From assembly GCA_902569245.1 (NCBI GenBank), contig CACFTO010000004.1, positions 1 through 64,000 of the forward strand: a DNA stretch of 64,000 bases, written 5' to 3'. Positions within the stretch are counted from its first letter, which is position 1. Each line of letters starts with the position of its first letter. Below, one piece after another: positions 9,743 through 18,249 of the stretch. The translations under genes were made by a program, and so were the position numbers. This DNA is from an uncultured Pelagibacteraceae bacterium (lineage in GTDB: Bacteria > Pseudomonadota > Alphaproteobacteria > Pelagibacterales > Pelagibacteraceae). The notes under the pieces were generated by a model. The model worked only from the letters and a program-made list of their open reading frames with translations. It was not told the DNA's origin and made no database searches.

Positions 9743-10605
9743 TAATTTACCTCCTCTTTCTTTTTATATAATATCATTATGACACCAAATATTATTACTA
9801 CTCCTCCAATAAATAATTCACTTGTTGGTTTTTCACCTAATAAAAATATTGCAGCAAGCAATCCAGTGGGTGGTATACCCATAGTCACTATTGGTAATAC
9901 TTTATATAATGGATTATTTTTCAGAACATAATAAAAACAACCATAAGTAATTGGCTGCATAATAAATCCTATGTAAAATGCTATTAACCAATGATTAAAT
10001 TTAGCAGTTGATAAATGTGATATGGTATCACCTTCAATTACCGCAGAAATTAAAATTAAAGTGGGTCCAGAAAATAATGCAAGCCACGCAACTAATGCTA
10101 AAGGATTAATTTCTTTACTCAAAGGTTTAACAATAACTTGGCCAAGTGCCCATATTGCTGAACCTAAAATTGTAAGAGCGATCCCAAATATTTTTCCATC
10201 TAAATTAGGAGAGCCAGTTAAAATATAAACTCCTACAAATGCAATTCCTATCCCAATCAAAGCTCTTAAAGTTGGTTTCTCTTTCAACATGAAAAAAGCA
10301 AATATTACTCCAAATGGAACTTCTGTTTGTACTAATAATACCGCTGCAGATGCATCAATAAAATTTAAACCAGTATAGGTAATACTGTATTGCAATGTGT
10401 TTGCTATAAACGATGCGATAAAAATTTTTTTTAAAAAACCTTTTGGAATAGGAAACCACCAAATTAAAATAGAAGCAGCAAAAATAAATCTTAATCCCAT
10501 TAGAAGTATTGGAGGAAAAGACTCAAAAGCAGGTTTGGCAATTACAAAACCAAAACCTAAAAAGATAGGAACAAGTGATGCAACTAGAGTGTCTTTAAAA
10601 TTCAT
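9742..10605 (-). CDS. EamA/DMT-family transporter
   Basis: Multiple TM segments, DMT-like duplicated architecture. Confidence 0.8.
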   Translation of the reverse strand: MNFKDTLVASLVPIFLGFGFVIAKPAFESFPPILLMGLRFIFAASILIWWFPIPKGFLKKIFIASFIANTLQYSITYTGLNFIDASAAVLLVQTEVPFGVIFAFFMLKEKPTLRALIGIGIAFVGVYILTGSPNLDGKIFGIALTILGSAIWALGQVIVKPLSKEINPLALVAWLALFSGPTLILISAVIEGDTISHLSTAKFNHWLIAFYIGFIMQPITYGCFYYVLKNNPLYKVLPIVTMGIPPTGLLAAIFLLGEKPTSELFIGGVVIIFGVIMILYKKKEEVN

Positions 10606-10665
10606 TCAATTCATTTAATATTAATGATTATTTAAGAACTTATGATATATTCACTTTTTTAAAAT

Positions 10666-11406
10666 ATGAATTCAACAAAAATAGAACCAAAATACATAAG
10701 TAAATCAAATCCACGAGTTGGCCTTATTGCTCTTGCAAGTGATTTTATGATTGAGAGAGATTTTATTAATGTAATTAAGGATAGAGAAATTGATTTTTTT
10801 GTTAATAGAATAGAGTGTTATAATCCTTTGACCAAAGAAAATCTGATTAAAATGTCAGATAAAGTAACCAATGTAACAAAAGATATTTTACCAGATCAAG
10901 ATATTGATTGCGTAGTCTACGGATGTACTTCTGGAACTATTGCAGCAGGCTATAACTCTATTAAGCAAAAGGTAAAAGCAGCGAAACCAATGGCCCAGGT
11001 TACGACGCCAAGCACAGCTGCAATAAAAGCATTAAAAAAGTTAAATATTAAAAAACTTTCGCTATTTACTCCCTACAGCAAAAAACTTAATGACGAGGTT
11101 ATGGAATATTTTAAGTCAGAGGGATTTGAGATAACATCCAATTCATACTTTGATATAGAGGCAGATTATGACATAGGCAAAGTAGACCAAAATTATTTGT
11201 ATGATGTCTTGTCTAAAATAGATTTAAATGGAGCAGACGCATTATTTGTATCTTGTACAGCTCTTCCTGTATTGCCAATAATCGATAAACTTGAAAAAAA
11301 ACTTAACACAATTGTTTTATCAAGCAATCAGGCATTAATTTGGGATACTCTTGTCCAAATTAATAAAAATAACCTAGTAGAAGGTTTTGGCAAATTATTC
11401 AGATAG
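10666..11406 (+). CDS. Asp/Glu racemase/maleate isomerase superfamily protein, EutA-like
   Basis: VVYGCTSGTIAAGY and ALFVSCTALPVLPI, the two Cys-containing motifs of the superfamily; adjacent to an ectoine-hydrolase-like gene. Confidence 0.7.
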   Translation: MNSTKIEPKYISKSNPRVGLIALASDFMIERDFINVIKDREIDFFVNRIECYNPLTKENLIKMSDKVTNVTKDILPDQDIDCVVYGCTSGTIAAGYNSIKQKVKAAKPMAQVTTPSTAAIKALKKLNIKKLSLFTPYSKKLNDEVMEYFKSEGFEITSNSYFDIEADYDIGKVDQNYLYDVLSKIDLNGADALFVSCTALPVLPIIDKLEKKLNTIVLSSNQALIWDTLVQINKNNLVEGFGKLFR

Positions 11407-11412
11407 AAATTT

Positions 11413-12582
11413 ATGTCATTTACTAAAGAAGAATACAAACAAAGATTAAAAAAAGTTCAATCGATGATGCAGGATAAAGGTATCGAACTATTGATTTCTC
11501 ACGATACTAATAACATGAATTATTTAACTGGTTATGACGCCTGGTCTTTTTATTATGCACAGTGTGCAATTGTTCATGTTAACGCTGATGAACCTTTATG
11601 TTTTGTAAGAGCTCAAGATTCAGGAGGTGCGTACATAAAAACGTATCTCAAAGATGAAAATATAATTGTGTATGATGAAAATTATATTCATACATGGCCA
11701 AAACATCCTTACGATTATCTAATACAAATTATTAAAGACAGAAATTGGGATAAGCTTTCAATTGGAGTTGAGATGGATGCTCATTACTTCACTGCTTTTT
11801 GTTATGAAAAGATAAAACAAGGTTTACCTAATGCAAAAATAAAAGATTCCGAAAGATTAGTAAATTGGGCAAGATTTGCAAAATCTGATGCAGAAATTAA
11901 TTATATGAAAACTGCAGCACAAATTTCAGAAAAAGGAATGAGGACTGCAATGGAGGTAATAAAACCAGGAGTAAGACAATGCGATGCAGTCGGTGAAATA
12001 CAAAAAACTTTATTTTATGGGACACCTGAGTTTGGTGGAGAGTATTCTAGTATTGCTACACTTTTACCAACAGGAAAAGGAACATCTGCTTCTCATTTAA
12101 CAGCAACGCAGGACAAGTTTGTTGAAGGCGAAGCGACGATTGTTGAGTTATCTGGAGTTTATAAAAGATATCATGCGCCGATGGCCAGAACAGTCTTACT
12201 TGGAAAACCGGATCAATTAAAAATAGACACGATGAACAAAACTATCGAAGCTCTTCAAGCTGGAATTGATGCTACAAAACCTGGGAATACAGCAAATGAT
12301 GTAGCGCAAGCTTTTTGGGGTATTTTAGATAAATATGGAATAGAGAAAAAATCAAGAACTGGTTATTCAATTGGAATAGGTTACCCACCAGATTGGGGTG
12401 AGCATACTCTTAATATATATAAAGGAGAAATGACCGAATTAGTTCCAAATGCGTGTTTTCATATGATAGCTGTAATGCAATTTGGTGATTGGGGAGTTGA
12501 AGCATCTGAAGCTATAAGAGTTACAGATAAGGGGTGTGAATTATTTTGCAATTTTTCAAAAGAGTTACATATTAAGAGCTAA
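11413..12582 (+). CDS. M24-family metallopeptidase-fold protein, ectoine hydrolase (DoeA/EutD)-like
   Basis: LTGYDAWSFYYAQC, GVEMDAHYFTAFCYE, VNWARFAKSDAEINYM, SRTGYSIGIGYPPDWGEHTLNI, all strongly reminiscent of DoeA from memory. Confidence 0.7.
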   Translation: MSFTKEEYKQRLKKVQSMMQDKGIELLISHDTNNMNYLTGYDAWSFYYAQCAIVHVNADEPLCFVRAQDSGGAYIKTYLKDENIIVYDENYIHTWPKHPYDYLIQIIKDRNWDKLSIGVEMDAHYFTAFCYEKIKQGLPNAKIKDSERLVNWARFAKSDAEINYMKTAAQISEKGMRTAMEVIKPGVRQCDAVGEIQKTLFYGTPEFGGEYSSIATLLPTGKGTSASHLTATQDKFVEGEATIVELSGVYKRYHAPMARTVLLGKPDQLKIDTMNKTIEALQAGIDATKPGNTANDVAQAFWGILDKYGIEKKSRTGYSIGIGYPPDWGEHTLNIYKGEMTELVPNACFHMIAVMQFGDWGVEASEAIRVTDKGCELFCNFSKELHIKS

Positions 12583-12627
12583 TTAAGTGTTGCAAACAAC
12601 TTAACTAAATGTTTAAAAAACTATCTT

Positions 12628-13713
12628 ATGTCAAAAAAAGAAGATTTCGTAAAATTTGATAAAGTCGACAAAAGCTATGATGGAAAAGTATTAGTAGTTA
12701 AAGATTTGAATTTAGATATCGAAGAAGGTGAGTTTGTAACAATGCTCGGACCCTCTGGTTCAGGAAAAACTACATGTTTAATGATGCTCGCTGGTTTTGA
12801 AACACCAACTAATGGAGAAATTTATTTAGATAAAAATCCAATTTCAAATATTCCTCCACATAAAAGAGGTATTGGAATGGTTTTTCAAAATTATGCTCTG
12901 TTTCCTCATATGACAGTTTTTGAAAATTTAGCTTTTCCTTTAAGGGTAAGAAAAATTTCAAAAGAAGATATTGATAAAAAAGTTGATAAAGCTTTATCAA
13001 TGGTTTCATTGTCAGAATTTGGAAATCGTATGCCAGGACAACTATCTGGTGGTCAACAACAGAGAGTAGCAGTAGCAAGAGCATTGGTATTTGATCCATC
13101 CGTAGTTTTAATGGACGAACCTTTAGGTGCTTTAGATAAAAATTTAAGAGAGAGTATGCAGTACGAAATTAAACATATTCATGAGAGTATTGGTGTAACA
13201 GTTGTGTATGTTACTCACGATCAAGGTGAAGCATTAACAATGTCAAACAGAATAGCAGTATTCAATGATGGTAAAGTTCAGCAACTTTCAAGTCCAGATA
13301 AGTTATATGAAGAACCTGTAAATTCTTTCGTCGCAGAGTTTATTGGAGAGAATAATACTTTCGCTGGAGAAATTTCAGATATATCAAATGGATCCTGTAA
13401 AGTTAAACTAGACAAGGGTGAAATAATCGCAAATCCAATTTCAGTTAAATCTGTTGGTGAAAAAACTACAGTTTCAATTAGACCTGAAAGAGCATTGATT
13501 AATCCTAAAGATAAAATGGATAATAATCAAAAAGGTAAAATAGAAGAGGTTATATACCATGGTGACCACACAAGAGTGAGACTTAACTTGCTTGGAAATT
13601 CAGAATTTATCTTAAAAGTTCCAAATAGTTCTCAGAATTTAGATATTAAACTTGGAAATGAGATTAATATTGGTTGGAATAGTCATGACGCTAGAGCTTT
13701 AGACCCAAAATAG
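12628..13713 (+). CDS. ABC transporter ATP-binding protein, spermidine/putrescine (PotA) type
   Basis: GPSGSGKTTCLMMLAGFE Walker A, LSGGQQQRVAVARAL signature, VLMDEPLGALD, C-terminal TOBE-like domain. Confidence 0.92.
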   Translation: MSKKEDFVKFDKVDKSYDGKVLVVKDLNLDIEEGEFVTMLGPSGSGKTTCLMMLAGFETPTNGEIYLDKNPISNIPPHKRGIGMVFQNYALFPHMTVFENLAFPLRVRKISKEDIDKKVDKALSMVSLSEFGNRMPGQLSGGQQQRVAVARALVFDPSVVLMDEPLGALDKNLRESMQYEIKHIHESIGVTVVYVTHDQGEALTMSNRIAVFNDGKVQQLSSPDKLYEEPVNSFVAEFIGENNTFAGEISDISNGSCKVKLDKGEIIANPISVKSVGEKTTVSIRPERALINPKDKMDNNQKGKIEEVIYHGDHTRVRLNLLGNSEFILKVPNSSQNLDIKLGNEINIGWNSHDARALDPK

Positions 13714-13746
13714 GCCAAAAAGTTCAATAATAACCTAAATCCCCTG

Positions 13747-13775
13747 TTGACTCTCTATTCCTATGTTGCTGTACT
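13747..13775 (+). promoter_or_regulatory. Candidate internal sigma70-type promoter for the PotD-like gene
   Basis: TTGACT (13747-13752), 17-nt spacer, TGTACT (13770-13775). Confidence 0.35.
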
Positions 13776-13811
13776 TCGTTTTTTATAAAAAAACGTTTAA
13801 ACGGAGGATAA

Positions 13812-14930
13812 ATGAAAAAATTAAGTAAATTATTACTTGCCGTAACTTTTGCTATCTCAGTATCTTCATCAGCATTTGCAGTAGTTGTTGCATCATGGGG
13901 TGGAGCATACACAGAAAGTCAAAAGCTAGGATATGGTGATCCAACTGCAAAAGCATTGGGTATACCAATCGAATGGGTAGATTATTCTGGTGGATTATCA
14001 GAGATCAAAGCCCAAAAAGAAGCAGGTGCTATCACATGGGATATTATAGATGTATTTGCTTATGATACTATCAATGGTTGCGACGAAGGTATTTTTGTTG
14101 AATTTGATTTTGACAAAGACTTTCCACCTGCACCAGATGGTACACCAGCAAGTGAAGACTTCTTTACAGATATGCCTAGTAAATGTGCAGTAGGAAATAT
14201 CTTGTATTCTTGGAACTATGCTTACAACAGCGACTTGTTAAAAAGCACACCAAAGACTTTAAAAGATTTCTTTAATACAAAAAGATTTCCTGGGAAAAGA
14301 GCAATATATAAAAGCGCTCTAACAAACCTAGAAATTGCATTAGCAGCTGACGGAGTAAAAATGGGTAAAGGTGGAGAATTTCTATACAAAAAATTAGAAG
14401 ATCCAGCTTATGTAACAAGAGCTATGAACAAAATCAAAGCACTTTGTGAAGATCCAAATGGCGGATGTGTATTTTGGTCAGCAGGTGCTCAACCACCAGA
14501 ATTATTAATGAGTGGTGAAGTTGTAATGGCAACTGGTTGGAATGGTAGATTTTTCAATGCAGCAGTTGGAGAAGGTGCTCCAATAGTTCAGGTTTGGGAC
14601 GGACAAGGTCTTGACTATGAATATTTTGCATTAGTTAAAGGTGGACCAAACGAAGCTGATGCTAAAAAAGCTTTAGCAATGATGACAAGTACTGAGATGT
14701 TAGCAGGAAGTGCAAAATATATTGCATACGCTCCATGGAGAAAATCATCAATTGCAGTTATGGAAGCAGGAGAGCCTTGGTATAAAGATGGGAAAACTAA
14801 TATGGTCCCTCATATGCCAACAGCACCAGCTAACCTTAAAAAATACTTCTTAGTGAACGCAGAGTACTGGGCTGATAATGGAACAGAGCTTGGTGAGCAG
14901 TGGGAAGCTATGAAAGCTAGCATTAAATAA
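13812..14930 (+). CDS. ABC transporter periplasmic substrate-binding protein, PotD type
   Basis: Signal peptide MKKLSKLLLAVTFAISVSSSAFA, then VVASWGGAYTESQ; SD AACGGAGG upstream; position within the operon. Confidence 0.9.
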   Translation: MKKLSKLLLAVTFAISVSSSAFAVVVASWGGAYTESQKLGYGDPTAKALGIPIEWVDYSGGLSEIKAQKEAGAITWDIIDVFAYDTINGCDEGIFVEFDFDKDFPPAPDGTPASEDFFTDMPSKCAVGNILYSWNYAYNSDLLKSTPKTLKDFFNTKRFPGKRAIYKSALTNLEIALAADGVKMGKGGEFLYKKLEDPAYVTRAMNKIKALCEDPNGGCVFWSAGAQPPELLMSGEVVMATGWNGRFFNAAVGEGAPIVQVWDGQGLDYEYFALVKGGPNEADAKKALAMMTSTEMLAGSAKYIAYAPWRKSSIAVMEAGEPWYKDGKTNMVPHMPTAPANLKKYFLVNAEYWADNGTELGEQWEAMKASIK

Positions 14931-14965
14931 TTAAAGTTTTAAACACTTTAATTTTATATTATATT

Positions 14966-14996
14966 AAGGGCGGTTTATAAAACCGCCCTTTTTTTT
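14966..14996 (+). terminator. Intrinsic terminator-like hairpin between binding-protein and permease genes
   Basis: AAGGGCGGTTTATAAAACCGCCCTT followed by a run of T that ends directly at the next ATG. Confidence 0.75.
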
Positions 14997-16250
14997 ATGA
15001 GTTCAGAGACAGGAAAAATATTATCAACAGATGGAATTCCCCTAGAGGAAAGTCTTAAGCAAGCAGAAAGAAAAAATAAAATAAAAGCTTTCCTTTTGGT
15101 TACCCCATTACTTTTATTTTTGATCATCACTTATATTATTCCAATTGCAGATATGTTTTCTAGAAGTATTGATGACAAAATGGTTACAAACATGCTACCA
15201 AAAACCTATAAAGCAATGGAGCAGTGGGATGGAAAAGAACTCCCACCAGAAGAAGTATTTGAAGCGTTTTATTTGGATTACAAAATTTTAGTAAAAAATA
15301 AGACCGCTGGAAAATTACAAACTCAATTAAACTATGAAAAAAATGGTTTTAAGAGTGTTTTGAAAAAATTAGCGAGAAAGCAAAAGAAATTTGAGGAAGG
15401 AAATTATAAAGAGCAGATTATGAAAGTTCATAAAAGGTGGAGAAATGTTGAATATTGGAGAGCAATTAAAAGAAGAGCCCCAGCATACACTTACTCTAAA
15501 TATTTAAAGGGTGTTGATATGTATTCAAACGAAGATGGCAAAATTGTTCAGGTAGCTGAAGATAGAAGAATTCATAGAATTTTATGGTCAAGAACTTTGG
15601 AAGTAGCATTTTTTGTAACTCTATTTTGTTTTTTAATGGCCTATCCAATTGCACATTTATTAGCAACTCTTCCGATGAAGTATAGCAACTTGCTAATGAT
15701 TTGTGTGCTGTTGCCGTTTTGGACCTCATTACTTGTACGAACAGCCAGTTGGATGATTTTGTTACAGCAACAAGGGATTGTTAATGACTTTTTTGTTTGG
15801 ATTGGGCTTGTGACTGACGATAGCAGACCAGAGATGATGTATAATAAGACTGGGACTTATGTTGCAATGACACAAATACTTTTACCATTTATGGTATTAC
15901 CTTTGTACAGTGTTATGAAAACAATTTCTCCAAGCCTTATGAGAGCAGGCAAGTCACTTGGAGCCACTCCAGCAGTAGCTTTTTTTAAAGTTTATTTCCC
16001 ACTAACAATTCCAGGTATTGGGGCAGGCTGCTTATTAGTATTTATTCTTGCAATTGGGTATTACATAACTCCAGCTTTGGTAGGTGGAGCATCTGGAACA
16101 CTTATCAGTAACCAAATAGCTTATCACATGAAGAGCACTTTAGATTGGAGTTTTGCATCTGCGATGGGTTTAATGCTTTTGACAGGAGTACTTGTTATCT
16201 ATTGGATTTATAACAAACTTGTAGGAGTTGATAATATTAAACTAGGATAA
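14997..16250 (+). CDS. ABC transporter permease, PotB type, with a long extra segment after TM1
   Basis: TM segments and the EAA-like loop (SLGATPAVAFFKVYFPLTIPGIGAG); about 140-residue hydrophilic segment between the first two hydrophobic stretches. Confidence 0.85.
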   Translation: MSSETGKILSTDGIPLEESLKQAERKNKIKAFLLVTPLLLFLIITYIIPIADMFSRSIDDKMVTNMLPKTYKAMEQWDGKELPPEEVFEAFYLDYKILVKNKTAGKLQTQLNYEKNGFKSVLKKLARKQKKFEEGNYKEQIMKVHKRWRNVEYWRAIKRRAPAYTYSKYLKGVDMYSNEDGKIVQVAEDRRIHRILWSRTLEVAFFVTLFCFLMAYPIAHLLATLPMKYSNLLMICVLLPFWTSLLVRTASWMILLQQQGIVNDFFVWIGLVTDDSRPEMMYNKTGTYVAMTQILLPFMVLPLYSVMKTISPSLMRAGKSLGATPAVAFFKVYFPLTIPGIGAGCLLVFILAIGYYITPALVGGASGTLISNQIAYHMKSTLDWSFASAMGLMLLTGVLVIYWIYNKLVGVDNIKLG

Positions 16251-16252
16251 TT

Positions 16253-17107
16253 ATGGCTTTACCGAAATATACAGAACCTCATTACAGAATTTGGCATTAT
16301 TTTTATCTTTTTGTTTGTGGATGTGTTTTCTTCTTTTTAATTGCACCTTTATTCGTAATTTTTCCATTATCATTTAATGCGGAGGAATTTTTAGTTTTTA
16401 CAGATGGAATGAAGCGACTTGATCCAGATGCTTTTTCTACAAGATGGTACAAAGATATGGTCTATGGCACAAAAAACCCGTGGGGATTAGCAGCAAAGAA
16501 TAGTTTTATCATTGCTATATTTGCGACGATTGGATCCATTATACTTGGAACTTTAGCTGCTCTTGGTTTGAGTAGTAGACATATGCCTTACAAAGGTTTG
16601 ATAATGGCGACTTTAATATCTCCAATGATTGTTCCTCTAATTATTTCTGGAGTTGCAATTTTCTTTTTCATGGCAAAAGTAGGTTTAGCTGCAACGCATT
16701 TAGGAATAATTTTAGCGCATATTATTTTAGGAACTCCATTTGTAGTTATAACAGTAACTGCAACGCTTTCTGGATTTGATCATAGTATTACTAGAGCTGC
16801 CTCAAGCTTAGGAAGCAATCCATTTAATACTTTTATGAAAATAACTTTACCGTTAATACTTCCTGGTGTTATTTCTGGAGGTTTGTTTGCTTTTGTTACA
16901 TCATTTGATGAAGTTGTAGTCGTATTATTCTTAGCAGGGTTAGATAATACAACAATTCCAATTCAAATGTGGACAGGTCTTAGAGAGCAGCTTAGTCCTA
17001 CAATTTTAGCTGTAGCAACTTGCTTAATAGTTTTATCAGTATTAATTTTAGTCACAGCAGAGCTTTTAAGAAGAAGATCTGAGAGATTAAGAGGAATAAA
17101 TAGATAA
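16253..17107 (+). CDS. ABC transporter permease, PotC type
   Basis: SLGSNPFNTFMKITLPLILPGVISG EAA loop, SFDEVVVVLFLAG. Confidence 0.88.
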   Translation: MALPKYTEPHYRIWHYFYLFVCGCVFFFLIAPLFVIFPLSFNAEEFLVFTDGMKRLDPDAFSTRWYKDMVYGTKNPWGLAAKNSFIIAIFATIGSIILGTLAALGLSSRHMPYKGLIMATLISPMIVPLIISGVAIFFFMAKVGLAATHLGIILAHIILGTPFVVITVTATLSGFDHSITRAASSLGSNPFNTFMKITLPLILPGVISGGLFAFVTSFDEVVVVLFLAGLDNTTIPIQMWTGLREQLSPTILAVATCLIVLSVLILVTAELLRRRSERLRGINR

Positions 17108-17108
17108 A

Positions 17109-18233
17109 TTAGTTTACAGATTCAATCACTGTTGCAATTCCCATACCTAAGCCAATACACTGAGTTGAAAGTGCATATTTTTTATTTTCTCTCTTAAGTA
17201 ATTCAGCAGCTTTGCCCGTAATTCTTGCGCCTGTTGCTCCAAGAGGATGTCCAAGGGCAAGCGCTCCGCCATCTAAATTAACTTTATCTTTATCAATACC
17301 TAAATCTTTAATACATGCTAAGGATTGCGAAGCAAAAGCCTCATTCAATTCAACAATATCAATTTTATCTGCTGTCAATTTAGCTCTTTCCAAAGCTTTT
17401 TTTGATGCTCCAATTGGACCTAATCCCATATAGTCAGGGTCACACCCTTGCACTGCAGTAGATACAATTCTTCCCAAAATATTTAAATTATTTTCTTTTG
17501 CATAACTTTCTTCACAAATTAATGTTGCAGCTGCACCATCGGTTAAAGGCGATGAAGTGGCTGCTGTAACAGTACCATTTTCATCGAACGCGAGTTTTAA
17601 TCCATCCAACTTTTCCATTGTGCTGCCTGGTCTTATATTTCCATCGGTATCACAATCTCCGATTGATACAATTTCATTTTTAAAATTACCTTTTGTTTGT
17701 GCTTGATGTGCTTTTTGATGACTTGAGATTGCAAATTCCTGTTGTTCATTTCTTGAAATATTATATTTTTTGGCAACATTTTCAGCAGTAGTTCCCATTG
17801 AAAAATATACATGAGGATTATCACTTTTACTTTCAGGATAAGGTATTGGATCAAAACCTGTGTTAACCCTAGTCATACTTTCAACTCCTCCACATATAAA
17901 TACTTTTCCTGCACCTAAAGAAATTTTACCTGCAGCAATATGAATAGCTTCCATTGAGGAACCACACCATCTATCAACTGTCATTCCAGAAGTTTTAACA
18001 TCCATATTAGTTAAAAATGTTGTTAACTTTCCAATATTAAATGACTGCTCTCCAGTTTGAAATGCACAACCAACAACAATATCCTCAATATCCTCTTTTT
18101 TAACATTGGATTTAGAAACTAAATTTTTAATCACTTCCGCTAGTAAATTTACTGGCTTTGTATTTACGAGCGCACCTTTTCTCGCCATTGTGAAAGGAGA
18201 TCTTGAGAAGCCAGCAATTACAGGTTTAAACAT
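17109..18233 (-). CDS. Thiolase family (acetyl-CoA C-acyltransferase)
   Basis: VDRWCGSSMEAIHIAA catalytic Cys, NLDGGALALGHPLGATGARI, STQCIGLGMGIATVIE. Confidence 0.93.
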   Translation of the reverse strand: MFKPVIAGFSRSPFTMARKGALVNTKPVNLLAEVIKNLVSKSNVKKEDIEDIVVGCAFQTGEQSFNIGKLTTFLTNMDVKTSGMTVDRWCGSSMEAIHIAAGKISLGAGKVFICGGVESMTRVNTGFDPIPYPESKSDNPHVYFSMGTTAENVAKKYNISRNEQQEFAISSHQKAHQAQTKGNFKNEIVSIGDCDTDGNIRPGSTMEKLDGLKLAFDENGTVTAATSSPLTDGAAATLICEESYAKENNLNILGRIVSTAVQGCDPDYMGLGPIGASKKALERAKLTADKIDIVELNEAFASQSLACIKDLGIDKDKVNLDGGALALGHPLGATGARITGKAAELLKRENKKYALSTQCIGLGMGIATVIESVN

Positions 18234-18249
18234 ATTAATAAATATAAGG

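Noticed and set aside
9459-9782. 107-aa plus-strand ORF opposite the dehydrogenase gene
   Set aside because: Antisense shadow of a clear Rossmann-fold dehydrogenase.
12583-12606. TTAAGTGTTGCAAACAACTTAA as an operator
   Set aside because: Imperfect, with a bulge, in AT-rich sequence inside an apparent operon; not distinguishable from chance by eye.
12809-13099. 96-aa minus-strand ORF inside the PotA-like gene
   Set aside because: Antisense to conserved ABC ATPase motifs.
13777-13797. CGTTTTTTATAAAAAAACG as a terminator before the PotD-like gene
   Set aside because: A/T-only stem of low stability; more likely part of the leader next to the SD.
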